Shown here: positions 1 through 13,542 of the stretch, piece by piece
How the letters are laid out: each line of letters begins with the position of its first letter
Position numbering within the stretch: position 1 is the stretch's first letter
Origin: Acridotheres tristis
Taxonomy: Eukaryota; Chordata; Aves; Passeriformes; Sturnidae
Direction of reading: 5' to 3'
Length of the DNA: 64,000 bases
Assembly (NCBI GenBank): GCA_037013685.1
Contig: CM072887.1
Coordinates: 95,376,347-95,440,346 of the forward strand
Translations under genes and position numbers: made by a program
Notes under the pieces: generated by a model
The model's database searches: none
What the model was told of the DNA's origin: nothing
Seen by the model: only the letters and a program-made list of their open reading frames with translations

Positions 1-200
1 TCCCACTTTTTGTTCATTATTGTGCCTCAAAATCATAAGCTATTTTTTTGAGTTTTCAGTAAGGAAAGCCTCACATGTGGTCCTATATTCTACTGCTGTT
101 AAGATCTTTGGCTACCCTAGGAAGGGCAGAACTACATTAATGAGCCTAATTTTTAAAATATAATTTTTTTCATATTCCAGATATAAAAAAATAATTATTC

Positions 201-760
201 TGCTCCGGCCAGTAGCCAAGCACCACACAACTGCTCACTCACTCCTCCACCAGCAGGATTGGGGAAAGAATTGTAAAGGTAAAAGTTAGCAAACCCATGT
301 GTTGAGATAAAGACAGTTTAATAGGGAAAGCAAAAGCCACACACATAAGCAAAACAAATCAATTCACTGCTTCCCATGGGCAGACAGGTGTTCAGCCCTC
401 TCCAGGTAAGCAGGGCCTCATCATCTATAAGAGTGACTTAGGAAGACAAACACCATCACTACACACAGCCCCCCTCTCTCTTTCCTCTCCCCACTTTATA
501 TACTGAGCATGATGTCTTCTAGTATGAAATATCCCTTCGGTCATTTTGGGTCATCTGTCCCAGCTCCTCCCAACATCCCAGGCACCCCCCTCTACTCACC
601 AGCATGGAAGTATGAAAAGCAGAAATGGCCTTGGCTCTATGAAAGCCTTGCTCAGCAATAATAAAACCATCTTTGTATTACCAACTCTGTGTTCAGCACC
701 AGTCCACTACATAACCTCACACAAAACACAGTGAAGAAAACTAACTCTGAGGCAAAAGCA
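201..760 (-). mobile_element. Old solo LTR of an avian endogenous retrovirus
   Basis: Read on the minus strand, this block has LTR layout. A TATA box (TATATAAAG, plus-strand 494-502) lies about 170 bp upstream of an ATTAAA polyadenylation signal (plus-strand 317-322). The order of its segments matches an LTR widespread in bird genomes: a lead-in ending TTAGTTTTCTTCA, a CTGAGCAAGGCTTTC-like stretch, the TATA region, then a segment containing TTAAACTGTCTTTATCTCAA. That match is from memory of bird sequence, not a search. No retroviral coding region flanks it, so it is probably a solo LTR. I could not find a clean target-site duplication, and the block is clearly diverged, so it is old. End positions are approximate. 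Confidence 0.62.
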
Positions 761-765
761 ATATT

Positions 766-3700
766 TGCTCCTAGTGTTGACTTAAACTTTACCATAAAAG
801 TAGTTCTGCAAGGACAAAATAGCTCAGAAAGCAGCATTTGCTTTATGATAATTTGCAGAGGTAAAACTCAGGGCTTTTGAAAAAATAAAAATTACACCAT
901 CAAATTATCTTTGCAGTTCCAGCAGGGTTAGGCTACAGGTCCATTGTTATTCCCCTTTCACATTGCACAGATATTATTAGAAAACAGAAGCAACTAAACT
1001 TTCAGTTCAACAAGTTGGACATGACCTTGCACCTGCTTATTCTGGTATTTTACAAAATATATGTCTTAAGTTCCATGATGCTAGGCAAGGCCTAAATACC
1101 ACAAATAGACACCTATTGGCTGCAAAATTGATGCTCATGACTATTGCACAAAAAGTGGGTTGGGATCGAAACATCCTCAGCACTGAGGGCAGGAATTTGT
1201 CATGCTGAGGGTACAGCTGTGAGCTGTGTCCCTCAGGGACCTGTGCTGTCACCCCCTCCCATGGCAAAACCTGTTGACCATGTTTGCCTTCCTCTTGCCA
1301 CTGTGTTTCTGCTTTGACATCATAGACTTTTGCCTGCTCCAATTTTCTGATGTAATTCCACATGGAGCAAAGCTGTAGGCCAGACCGCAAGAGTGAGTTA
1401 TATTGAAACACTTATTTTTTAATTTTAATTTTTTTTCCAAAGAGGGGTCATTGTAAAAGTCCCACTTACAGTAAAGCTCACAGACAATCACAAGAGAGCA
1501 ACTGAAAACAAATTGCAGTGCTGGGCTAGGAATGACAGATGGGGGAGGAATTTCCTCAGCCATCTGCGCCACCAAATTAAACAAAAAACTATACAAAACT
1601 GCAGCCTCAGGCACTTCTCAACCTGAACTTTTCATCACAGTTGAGATTAAAACTGGCCCTAAAGTAGGAATCAGTGCCAAATCCCCAGCTCCTGAAAACA
1701 TGTAGGGACACAAGCTGAGAAACCTTGGGAATTTTCAGGTTGATCAGGAAGATTCCAACCAGTTTCAAAAGTCTCCAGGGTTAGGTAATATCACAGGGAA
1801 GCCTTTGGTTTCTGTGGCATTAACTGGAGATTGGTGCTTAAATTCCATCGGTGAAATGGGGGAGGTCTGGACCTTGATTTTTACTAGACTCCACTGAAAT
1901 AAATGTCAAACCTTTTCATGGTATCTCTGGAGCAGGATTGCACCCTCCTCCTTGGATTGGAAGGCCACATGCCAAATGCCATATAATGCCCTTCTGGTAC
2001 ATCAAACACCCTCTTGATAGGTTTAAAGATTCCAGCTATAATTCCTAATACCTCCTGGCATCATGGTTTGTTCCTTCTTTCTTTCAATTTTTTTGATGGG
2101 TTTTTGTTCTGTTTTGTTTTGTTTTGATTTGATTTGATTTGATTTGGTTTGCTTGTGTTGGTTTGTAGGGTTTCTTTTTTTCCTCCTGAGAGTGGCAATT
2201 CTATGCTTTTCTAGCAGAAGCAGAAGATTTTGTGATGTGGGTTGATACTTATAAAAAAAGTTATAGCAGACTCTTTTTTCCCCCCTGCATTTTTCCAAGA
2301 GGTTCTTCATGCTGGTGTTTCTAATTGGTTTCACTACTTTCTATTAATTTTTTTTTCTATTTTCTGTTTTCTATTAAAATATCTCTTCTGTTGAAGCACG
2401 TATTGAAATATTCTGATCACTGACATCGTTCCTCCCTACTGAAATCTACCTAAACTTTTTCAATATCTTTAGTGGAAACCATTGATTTCTACTTCTGACT
2501 GCATGAGTTGACCAGCCTTTCTCTGCAACTTTTTTTCACCAGTAATGCCAAACCTGGCTTTGACATATCAGAAGAGTCTGGAGAATGCCTCTGAAGTGCT
2601 GCTTGTTTGGTTTTTTTTTCCATAAAAATGAGCCCCAAACAAGTCTTGATGCTCACAGCAGCCTCTGCAAGGCTTAGCAGAGCACTCTTGTGCATTTCAC
2701 ACCTCCCAGTTTCTGTGTTTTAGTCTGGCAATGGGGTGGTTTCCCTGCAGAACTTTCTTCCTCCCCTACCTTCAAAAATTATTTCTTCTTGGTGGCATTT
2801 CATCTATGTTTTTAATTCCTGTCTTGCTAATCCTTTTACCCTTGCTGGACTCAAAGCACAGACGTGTCTATAAAGATAAGATTTTGATAACATGAGTTAT
2901 GCAAAGAGAACATTTTTGAAAGTCTATCTCTTGTGTTTCATGATTAAATGAGCTCTGAACTCTTTTGAGGACATGAGTAATTACATCAGTGGGTAAACAC
3001 TGAGTCCCTTTCAGAACTTGGGGAAAGATTGAAATGAGGAAAAGAAATGAGAATTTCTACATGAAAAAAAATCCTATTAGTTGATCCTGGTCTCTACTTT
3101 TCATCAGTTTGGGGTAAAACAAAAAAAAAAAAAAAAGATAAAAACAACTGAAAAAGAGAAGACCAGTCGGAAAAATTATCACCCATCTCATGAATGTGAA
3201 TCCTGTGCAACACATTAACTCATATTTTTATTGATATTCTCAATTTTCCAAATACTATAACTTTATGAAGGAGTAATTTTAGTGACTATAAACTAGCATA
3301 TGTAAAGAAAAATCAGACACAGTTAATAATATAATTATTGTGTACCACGTATAATTCTTGATGCATTATTTATGCAAATAGAGATAGATCTTTAAGGCCA
3401 AAGGTGTCATTATAATTATGTAGTCTCACCTGCTTGACTCAGTCAATACAGTCTCACACAATAACTCCTCTTTTAGCAGCAATGCCTGCTTGAACTGCAG
3501 TCTGTCTTTCAGAGAAGTCTCCAAACTGAATGGAGAATCTTCATGTGATGAGCAGTCTACCTCATCCCAGTAAAAATATCTTCCAGTTTCAGGAGGTTAA
3601 GACAAATGCAAAAGAAATTTATGTTGAAAAATGGAATGACAATGGATTTCCTTTCAAAACAATGCTGAACACTAAACTTTTAATTTGCAAAACTTTTAAA

Positions 3701-3896
3701 ATTAGTCTCACTGTATTTTATTCACCAACCCTGAATTATTTCCTACATATCATTAAGAAAAAAAACAATAGAAAGTTATTCTGTCCTTTTAGTCAGAGTT
3801 TTTAAGACTGAAGTTGTTTTATCTTTTTTTTTTTAATTTAATTTTGCCCTCACAAGACAAAAAATATTTTTTGAGACCTCTAGTTCTAGCCATAAT
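766..3896. other. Intergenic, no gene seen
   Basis: AT-rich unique DNA with only short chance frames. It contains a TTTTG/TTGAT low-complexity run near 2101-2160 and an A16 run at 3121-3136. I see no exon, RNA gene or recognisable transposon. Confidence 0.6.
2101..2160. repeat. Low-complexity TTTTG / TTGAT pentanucleotide run
   Basis: Three or more TTTTG units pass into four TTGAT-type units and then GGTTTG-rich sequence. The change from one pentanucleotide to another suggests a decayed microsatellite. The 103-residue minus-strand frame across it is lysine- and asparagine-rich because of the repeat and is not taken as coding. Confidence 0.8.
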
Positions 3897-3965
3897 TCAT
3901 AGAAACATAGAATCATGGAATAATATCTTTTGGTAGGGACCTCAGGAAATTGTCTAAAATTGACT
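3897..3965 (-). mobile_element. CR1 LINE 3'-tail remnant
   Basis: The plus strand reads ATAGAAACATAGAATCATGG followed by GGTAGGGACCTCAGGAAATTG. This resembles the reverse complement of the CR1 3' end, in which an ATTCTATGATTCT terminal microsatellite follows a GGTCTTTTCCAACC-type segment. Only the extreme 3' end survives, and it is well diverged. Confidence 0.55.
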
Positions 3966-6191
3966 GATGTGATTAAAGAAAAAAGTAACAAACAAACTCC
4001 TTGCGCCCCTAGAAAATAAATATACTTCCTCACTGAAGACTTATTTCTTTTCACATTTGTCTGCTATCGTGCCTTCAAATTCAGAAAGTCAAAGTGGGTG
4101 TGGGATTACTTATGGAAATACAGTTTTTGAATCACTACATTAAAATATGGGCCTTTCAGTGAAGTGAATTCTGGGAAACAATGAGAAATGATCAGCTCAT
4201 TCTCTCAGCCTTATATCTGAAGATAAAGGCTCTTGCAGAGGGCTGTGCAGAAAAACAACAGGCCAGATAGGCACAGCTGACTGTCCTTATAATGCAGGTG
4301 CCTATGGCCCCCATTTTGATGGGAGGAATCTATTCTATATCCATACATTTTCTTCTGGATCTGCAATAATCTCACCAATTTGTGACCCAAGTGAAAGTCT
4401 GAGGAACAAATGGAGGAGACTCATGAGAATTTCCCCATGGGGGAAAATTTCCTGATGGTCAGGAAAATTCAGTTTTTAAATCTCATATTTGAAAGCTCGT
4501 TTTTAAGATTTCTTTCAACTTTCCAACCAGGCATCAGCTGAAATGTCTCTTGAACCATCTTAGATTTGAACAATAAGTTCAAAGGCAAGATTCCCTCAAA
4601 AGTATTATGATTTTACATGCATGGTACAGTCAAATACTTAACATTTTTTACACGTGCAAGGAAGAAAAGTATTGAAGACATCTATCTTCAATTCAGTAAA
4701 GTTATTGCAAGGGATTATGTCATTGCATGTATGAGCATTGGTGTGGCTTCCCAGCTGCATTGTGGGCAGCTTCTTTTGGTTGGCAGTGACTGTTATAACA
4801 CTGGCTTTATTAAAAATGATGTTCAATCTCTACTCAGAGAAGTGCATATACATGTAATACCTTCTGTCCAAGTATTTGTTAAACATAAATAGTTAGAGCT
4901 TTGGTTTTCTTCTTGAGATAAATAACCCCACTCCAGAAATGGATAAATAAAGCACATTAGTGTTAACTGCAAAAGTTAACCAGTGTCTCGAAAAGACAGA
5001 CAGAATATCAGAGTTACAATCACCTCTTGATGTTGAGTCATCACATCCCCCTCCCAACACACATATACAAATTAAATAAAATTGCATGTAATTTAAAAAC
5101 GTAATTTTTTTCCATAGTTAAGATATAAAGCTCAGATAATTTTATGTATATTTTAATGTTCAGTCAAATAAAAGACAGAATTTAAGTTTTCTGGATTCTG
5201 GAAAAATGCAAAACCCACTGCGTCATTCTACATTTTAGAGTCAAACATTTCCTGATGGTTACTTACAGGCTTTTAAAAATTCACCCAGATCATTTCCAGA
5301 TGCCCTGGCACTCCTCCCCTCTGTGCTTCCTATGCATACCGTGTAGAAGGCTTTAAGGTTTTCAGCTGTTTTCTACATTTCTGCCGGCACTGCTTGAAAT
5401 ACCATTTGCATTTTTTTTTTCTTTAATGTGCTGTCTTCATGTGCGAGGAAGATGACGAGCTGCGAGGCAGCACATTTACTCCTCTCTGCAGCTGCTCTCT
5501 GGGCAGCTCCTCAATGAGGTGCCAGTCATGTCAGAGCACTGCAAACCCCACGCTTCTCTCTTGCTGATGCTTCTGTTCTGTTGCTGAAGTGACTTCAGGC
5601 CTGGCAAATACCTTAGTCTCCAATATATACTTGTGCATTAGCACAGAGGTAAAAAAAAATAATTCTAGAATGCTGCTTACACATTTCAGAACCGATGTTA
5701 TTTATTATTGCCTTTTTCCATCCTTCTGTTTTTGATACACTGCATTTCATTATAAGATTGAAATTTGCCTTTCAGAAACAGTATGTACCTTATTTGCTGC
5801 ATCTGAAAAGCAGGTGTTCTCAAGCCAATCTGAATATTTTGACCAAATCCCTTCTTTGAAGTGCAGATGAATTTGCAATGTCTGCATAGTTTGAGATAAA
5901 GCAGTTAACAATGAATTAATCCTTGTTTTATGCAGCTCATTATCAAGAGACTATGACCAGGCCAACGGTGTATTTGGAACATAATAGGGTCTTGCCAAAC
6001 AGGTAGAGACTCTATTCAAACTGAGTACTTACAGTAGCAGTAACTCTCATATTTGAGGATGGCATAAAATAACACGATATGTCTGATATAAATTTTGGTT
6101 TGCCCTAAAAGCTGGTGCCTAGGCACAGTCTAGCCTTATTCCAGAACCGAAGTCTCCTGGATGGTACTAAAACATTGTCATATGAGGAATT
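3966..6191. other. Intergenic, no gene seen
   Basis: AT-rich DNA with short frames only. A slightly GC-richer patch around 5430-5570 contains a few CpGs but has no splice-flanked coding frame that I can support. Confidence 0.55.
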
Positions 6192-6826
6192 TCATGTAAA
6201 CATTGTCTTAAGTGATAAAAGGCTGCATTTCAGGGGAGGTGGCATTTTAAATTTAAAATATTGTTCCAAAACCATGCTATTTTCATGAGAAGTGTATGTG
6301 TTCTGAAAATCTAAATCACTGATGATGAATACATCAGAAATAGTCTCTAAATCTGCTGTGGTTTGAATCTTTCTTTGCACCTGGCAGTGTAGTTGGTGCA
6401 GGTTTAGATTCTGGTCCTGATGGAACAAGGGTGATATAATGACAGCAGTGGAGTTCTCATGGCAGTCAGTGTCAATGCTGGGAGAAACATCCAGTGCAAA
6501 ATCAGAGCTCACCAGCATAATGATATCGTGCAGTACTTTATCTAAACAAAAATTGTGGCCAGTGATCTTCAACCCTGCTGCTGTCTCTGCCAGGACTCTG
6601 TAGGGAAGAGGATAGAGCTGAGCACCTTTAGCACTCCTGTGTGCAGAGGACACAGCACTGCTCAGGGATGAAGCATTACTGTGCAGGCCTGGGAAGGAAT
6701 GGCTGGGCTTGACTCTGAGGGATGAGGGAAAACGACACACAAAACAAAAAGTGTGTAGGAAACAGATTGCAGGTGACAACTTTGTAGCCCCATTCCTACT
6801 GGAGCTCTGGGCGTGACCTCTCTCCT
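6192..6826 (-). other. Unassigned long open frame (about 210 codons)
   Basis: A minus-strand frame stays open from an in-frame TAG at about 6827 down to the TGA ending at 6192. The first start-like codon giving the 195-residue reading is TTG at 6779, not ATG. At this base composition a frame this long is unlikely by chance in 64 kb: my rough estimate is below one in a hundred. The predicted protein has no domain, signal peptide or membrane segment I recognise. It is serine-rich in the N-terminal half, and the C-terminal half has mixed acidic and hydrophobic composition. No strong splice sites or polyadenylation signal were identified. It could be an exon of an unrecognised transcript, a decayed retrocopy, or chance. 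Confidence 0.3.
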
Positions 6827-9236
6827 ACCCTAAGCCTTCCTGAGGACTGTGCTGAGCCTTAGCCATGCAATCCCCACTCTGTTGTAGGTGAAAAAGATCT
6901 GAGAGAATAACTTAACTGCAGGCTGGCATTTAAAATAGAAATGCACTCCAATTCCCATTCACATATGTCATGGTTCAATTAAGAAAGAACGGTCTAGATA
7001 GATAGGTGAGGGGAAAACTTTCTGAGTAGCTTGCTGGAAATGAAACTGATTTTAGCTCATTTGTTTATTTTGGTTTGGAATTTTTTTTTTTTGTTTATTT
7101 GCTCGTTTTAGCCATAGAATGCTGTTATACCTCCCCATAACTCTGGCACAACTTTGTAAGGCACTGTCATAAAATGAGGAGTTTGTTCATTAGATTCTTT
7201 TTTATATTCTGGAGTTAGATACTCAGTGGTGAGATGCTGTACAATTATTTACTTGAATATAGTAATTTCTTCTCATTACTGCAGGTGTTTTTGCTCAATA
7301 TGTTTTAATGACTTATATTCATGATATGAAGGACCTCAGTTTTGTCTGTCTCTAATCACTGTAGTACATAATAACAGATGGTGGCATTCCTAAACTGCCT
7401 TGTTAAACAAATGGTATGAGATAGATATTTCAATGATTTCATCATCCCGATTAATAATAATTATTATTATCAGGAATTAAGAATGAATCTTCATATGATA
7501 TAACCTCTTGACATTTTTGGGATTCTTAGGAATTCTGGTTGCCTCCATTTTTGAGCCTACAGAGGACAGACTATAAAGACTCCTGAGTTTCAGACCAAAG
7601 TGAGAAACATGCATTTGAAAATTAGGCTGTTTTAATTTGCCTTTTGTTCAGTTCAGGTATTGGTGCTTTTTTCCTTATAGTTAATAGAGAATAAATATAA
7701 AATAAAAATTAGCATTGTGTTTCAAAAGAGCAAATTTGTCCATGCTTTCATCATGACGTATCTGAACTAAGTTTTAAGTTAAACTTAAAATGAAGGGGTT
7801 AATTTCCCCACTCTCTGGAGACACAACCAAGCAGAGCAGCAGTGACAGACAGGAGGGAACACTTCCTCTCTGTGCTGACACCTTTATTTTACTACAGTAA
7901 TATACTGTATTGCTGACCTGAAGAGACTTTGGGGGTCCAAAGGTTATTGAGCTGCAATCAGTATTGGATTTGAGGCCTTCTTCCAGCTAAAATATCAGGA
8001 TTCAATAAAAGTTGAGCTTGAGGTCTCTACTACAGCCTCATGGTCTGGCAGAGCAATTATTCTAGTTTAAATTGCAAAGCACTCTTCTAATATTGATACA
8101 TTTTGTGAAAGACAGAGTTTGCACATTTTCTTTGTTCAGAATAACATTTAAAATATAAAACAAAGGAATTATTTTAAAAATATTCATGAGCTACTTCTCA
8201 AATCATTATCTTCTTGCCTGACAGTACTAGTGAGACTCAACATTCAATTTTTTTCAAGGTCTTGAAGACAGTGTCCTCCTGTATCCCAGAAGGAAATAAT
8301 ATCTTGTTTAAAAATTAATAAAGAAAAATTACCTTAACTGCTATGGATGCTGTGCCAAAGTCCTTATCTAGCTTTCAAGAATTTTAAAGCCAATCTTTTT
8401 AAATTTTATTTTAACAAGTTTTCACCACTGATGATAGTAGAAGGAAAACAGTCATATCCATGCAGGGGAAAAAAGAGCTCAACAATGCATCAAAGGCATT
8501 TTAAACCAAAGTTTCTATCAATATTTCTTGAAGATTCTGTATCCTCATATAACAGGCTAAGACAAGTAAGAACAGGTGAAAGGTTGGCATAGCTGGCTGT
8601 AAACAACTGATTGTGACTAAAAAGCTTAAAGGACATTGACCATGCTAAATGTAAAAAATTGAGTAATGTGCTGAAAAAACTTCAAGCATAATTCATTTCC
8701 TGAAGATTTATAATTAAGACAGTCTACCAAATTAAGGAGGTCATGGAGCTGCCACGAATGCTGCATTAGGAATCATTCACATTGGTCTTCTTACATGTAA
8801 ACAAAGGAACAAGACTACCCAAATAATCAAATTTTCTTGTCTAATTTTTCTAGTGCAAATTTGCTTGACTTAAAATGCTCTATCATTGATTTTTGTTTTA
8901 CTCTTTTTTCCCTGGTTAAACTGTCTTTCAGGATTGATCATCTTCTTCTCATGAAGATACATTTGCAATAAAATCAACCCACTCTGAGTCTTGCTTTCAA
9001 TAAGCTAGTCAGAACCATGGGTCTTGCAGAGCAGATGTTTCTCTTTGAATTCCTTGTTCTAATTGCTATTTATTTTTCCACTAATCTTTGTGGAAAACTT
9101 TATCGCTAGTATCTGTATATTTAGAATCACTGGCAAAGTTGTTTTATAGAACCAGGTTTGACACTGATCCTGGCAGAACTCTTCCAGTTAGCCCTCTTTG
9201 ATGATGGGTCACCATCATGAGCTACTTTTTGAAATT
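6827..9236. other. Intergenic, no gene seen
   Basis: AT-rich DNA. The segment 9120-9236, just beside the CR1 element, faintly resembles an old amniote repeat, but the match is too weak to name. The plus-strand frame 8347-8592 has no recognisable content. Confidence 0.5.
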
Positions 9237-10080
9237 CTATAGAATAGAATCATTGAATCATTAAGGTTGGAAAAGTTCTCCAAGATTATCAAATCCAACC
9301 TTTGAACAAATGCCAGCTTGTCAACTAATCCATAGCACTAGGTGTCATGTCCAGTCATTTCTTCATCATTTTCAGATGGGCAGACCGTTCCAATGCTTAA
9401 CCACTCTTTAGTGATGAAATTCTTCCTAATATCCAACATGAACCTCCTCTGGCACATCTTGAGTCCATTTCCTCTTGCCCTGCAGCTGGTTGACTGGGAG
9501 AAGAGACCAACCCTCACCTGGCTACAACCTCCTTTCAGGTAATTGTAGAGAGCAATAAGGTCACCCCTGAGCCTTCTTTTCTCCAGGCTAAGCACTCCCA
9601 GCTTCATCAGCCACTCTTCACAGGACTCGTTCTCCAGAGTCTTCACCAACTTTGTTGCCTTCTCTGGACTCACTCCAGCCCCTCAATGTCTTTCTTGTAG
9701 TGAGTGACCCAGAACAGAACACAGGATTCGAGGTGGACTCACCAGGGCAGAGTACAGGGGGAAAATCACTGCCCTGGTCCTGCCAGCCACAGTTCTATTT
9801 TTGATAGAACTCAGGATGCTGTCGGCCTTCTTGGGCACACACTGGCTCACATCAAACCGACTGCCAACCAGCACCTCCAGGTCCTTTTCCACTGAGCAGC
9901 TTTCCAGCCATTCTGCTCCCAGCCTGGAGCACTGTCTGGGGTTGTTTCCACCCAAAGGCAGGAGCTGGCACTTGGCCTTATTGAACCTTACATAGATGGT
10001 CTCAGCCCATTGGTCCAGCTTGTCCAGATCAAATGTCAATTTCTTGATGTCCAGTTGACATTGAGTGTCCACCAATTATG
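9237..10080 (-). mobile_element. 5'-truncated CR1 LINE with reverse-transcriptase C-terminal remnant
   Basis: On the minus strand, 10075-9683 and 9673-9338 are two open stretches in the same frame, separated by an in-frame stop. Together they carry the end of CR1 ORF2. Visible blocks include LDKLDQWAE and RFNKAKCQLLPLG early, GAEWLES and EKDLEVLV in the middle, then [20 protein letters not shown] and the C-terminal DIRKNF motif. The plus-strand sequence at 9240-9300 (AATCATTAAGGTTGGAAAAG) is the reverse complement of the CR1 3' end. The element lacks everything 5' of the RT tail, as is usual for CR1, and the stop plus substitutions show it is dead. CR1 abundance is a main reason for calling the host a bird. 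Confidence 0.92.
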
Positions 10081-13000
10081 AATTAATTTCCATGTGCCTT
10101 CTTGACATAATTCAATGCTTTATTCCTTTTACCCCAAGAAGTAAAATCCTGGCATAACTCTAAAAATGCTGCATTTACATAGGTTCTTTGTCAATTAAAC
10201 TTGAACTCTCATCAAAAAAATGAATTTAGGTTTTTATGACAAGACCTATTTTCTATTAGATCCTCTTGCCTGGCATTAAATATATTCTGATCCTTTGATT
10301 CTTTTTCAATTGAATTCCATACAACCCTTGCTATTATTCTCCTCTCACTGATATCAGAAAACAGACTATTAAGACCCTTGGGCTATCCCACTTGCTGTCT
10401 TTGACAAAATACTCGGTTCTGTTCTTTTTATGAGAAACATTCTGATAGTTCTTCATTGATATTCTTGACAATTTTTCCTTCAATTTCAAGCTATTAAACT
10501 CACCTTCTCTCTCCCAAGCCCTTCCTTGAAATCTATTCAGCAATACAAACCAAAATGTAGTAACAAAATATTACATCAAATGTGGCATAAAAGCCACAAG
10601 AACCTGCAAACACTGCTTGAATTGCCAAACAAAACACAAGGCATAAAGGTTGACCTGTATTGCCAGCAAACACTAAAAAAACTATTGGCAACACATTCCT
10701 ACTTTTCTCACTTTGCAATAAAATCCCCAAAGAGGTCAATTTTGTAATGTCTAGTTTCATTGCAAATGCTTCACACAGCTCTACTGTTAATTCACTACAT
10801 GTTATATCCATACTGCAAAGGATTTTCCAGATTATAGATGATGACCTCCATCAAACCTCCAATTCTGAAAATAGGAAATCCATTTCGATCTGGTCTACAT
10901 GAAGATATTTGCTATTACAGTAACTTTATTTGAGAATAATTGTTAAGTTCACAGTGCAGAGCAGAATAAAAATTATTTTTACTCCAGTAGAGAGTCCTGT
11001 CCAAAAGTAATAGGGGTGGGACTTCCCTACAAGAGTAGAGGCATCAGGAGGCTGGCAGGACAGTGAAGTTAACTGGGCAGGATAACTCAGACCCCATCTC
11101 ACACTCTAAAAGAAGGCGAGCAGAACAGGGATATCACAGGAACTGGTCAGCTGAGAGCTCAGTGATGTCCAGGCACATCTGTAGTGAGAGAACTCAGTAG
11201 CTAGCAGACATTCTCATAGTATTTCTGCAATGCTTTCAATGAAGGTGTCTCAGTGGAGAAGAAGATTCTGTAGGTCAGTGTCTCTAGCTATCTAGTGCAA
11301 GAAGGATTTAATGTCCTACGTTTAATATTTGCTTGTGTTATTTGTAGCCATGTCACTGGATTTCAGTGAAGCAATAAACTATATCAGAGTCCTGAGCATG
11401 TCACCTTGTAGACTGCTTAACTAATGTTATGAGGGAAGGTCTTGGTTGGGCTGTGAAATTTTACCGATTTTTAAAAATCTGCTTTCTTAAGCATTCTCAG
11501 GAGCTCCGCTTTCAGGTGAAACAGAAAAAGCAATACTTAGCATGCTTCCATCAATAAGAAGAAAGCTTTTCCTTCTTTTTCCCTGGATGAAGATTAAAAT
11601 TTCAGGAACATAATTCTTTGCTGAAAAAAAGTGCAATTTTGCAGCAGAAACGGATCTATTAGAGACATAACCATTGTGAGCAATCCAGTTGTAAGAACTT
11701 AGCTACCACTTGTCAACCAAGATGCTATAATGGTTCATCTGCATGTTTCACCTTCTTGCAAAAACAAAGTGAAACCAAAGAGGAGGTTTATGCTAATTGA
11801 TTTTATTTTACAACTGCAGCAGGCACAAGGCAAGCAGCTCACAAAAACTCATACAGTGTGGATGTCTGATAAGCAATAATTTGACAACTGTGATAACTGA
11901 ATTGTTTGTAAGAATGTATCCTATTATAGTATTTTTAATTTTGTCAGTATATTGTAGTAGTATACTTATTTCAGACTCAGGAGATCTTGAGAAAATCCAA
12001 TTATTCAAAAGTTTCTGAATATGAGGATGCAAAAGTGCTTCAATGTTGCTCCTTGATTCACATTTTACTGTGGTTAAAGTTCTCACGAGCAGATAGTTCA
12101 CTAACTTAAGATTCAGGGACATATAAAGATTTATGGTCCCAAACTCAGGTGACTTCTTGAAAAAGTGGTGTTTTTTGTGTCAATAGTAATTATTTTTAAG
12201 AAGTAAAGTAGCTTTAACTCCATCAACCCTGGTTTACCTGTTTCTATGGCAGTGGGCTTTCTAAATGTTTTTAGTAAGAAGATACACAAACACCTACTGA
12301 AATCCTTCAAAAAGGCTCTAAATGCATATGATTTGTCCATTGGACTTTTCCATGGTCCTGTGGTTTTGCTTAAATGGACTAGATATGGGCTTGTTTGCTT
12401 ACTTAGAGATGTGTCAAAATCTTCAAATTTGAGTCTTTCAAGGTGAGAACCTCTAAGCACCAATGAAGCAACATTGCAGCAGGTTGCTTTCACGGCTCAT
12501 GTAGCTCCATGCAAGAGGAGCAGGACACTTCAGCAGTGTGCTGATTAGAAACTGCTTTTGGAAAACAAACGTTTTGCACTTGTTTGTACTGGGACACTAA
12601 GAGTCAATAGTTTTGTTTCCTCATTCCACTGAGAATTCAGTACAGTCTGTCATGTTTAAAAAATGTCATACAGTTTGTCATTCCTAAATAGCATCCACTT
12701 GCATCTGCCTTTTTCCCCATTTTTTTTCATACTTGGAAAATCTAGAGCTATTATAATACAATAATAATGTTCCTAATGATATTATTCCTGGCTGTAATAG
12801 ATAAGTAGTGAGCAAACCACTTTAAGACAGCTGTGTTGTATCACTGACGCTGTCAAGTCTGATTCTTGCAGCTTAAATATATTTGTCTTTCTTGCTGCAT
12901 GCATATATATACGTACCCACAGACATATATGAGTCAACATATAGGGAGATACCATGCTCTGTATATCTTTATCAAATATACATTACATGAGCACACAAAT

Positions 13001-13542
13001 TGAAAGATATGTGTAATGAACAGGTATATTATTTCTACACACATAGAGCTTTACTGGTAGACCAATAATGTTCATAAGATCTTACCTCAACACCAGTGCA
13101 AACTCACAAATAAATAATCACTTAAAACATTCACAGCTCATTCATTGTCTGCTTATCCTTTTTTCTTTTTCCTATCACTGCCAATATGTCACTGATCTGT
13201 ATTTGGCTTGACTCCACCTCAAAAGTTTTGCCCTCATAACTGTGGAAGACAGAAGGATGATATTCATATTCTTAATATTTTTTACTAATATAAGCCATAG
13301 GCAATATTCAGTTTTCAATATCTGTGCCTCTTTTCCAGTGAAGTTAGTAAGAGCTAAGTGGTATGTAAGAGCTAAATGGTCTGACTTTGTTTAATGTGAT
13401 TCTTCCATTAGGATGTCTATTAGCAGCACCATCTTCAATTGCACAAATAGGTATAAAAGAGGACATATCTCCATAGCCAAAGATACATCTGTAAAAACTG
13501 TAACAAAGTTGTGACTATCACTCCATATGTCACATCACACTA
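10081..13542. other. Intergenic, no gene seen
   Basis: AT-rich DNA with overlapping short frames on both strands (for example near 10526-10902 and 11797-12446) that look like chance frames. A short TA-rich stretch lies near 12900-12930. No RNA gene or transposon was identified. Confidence 0.55.
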
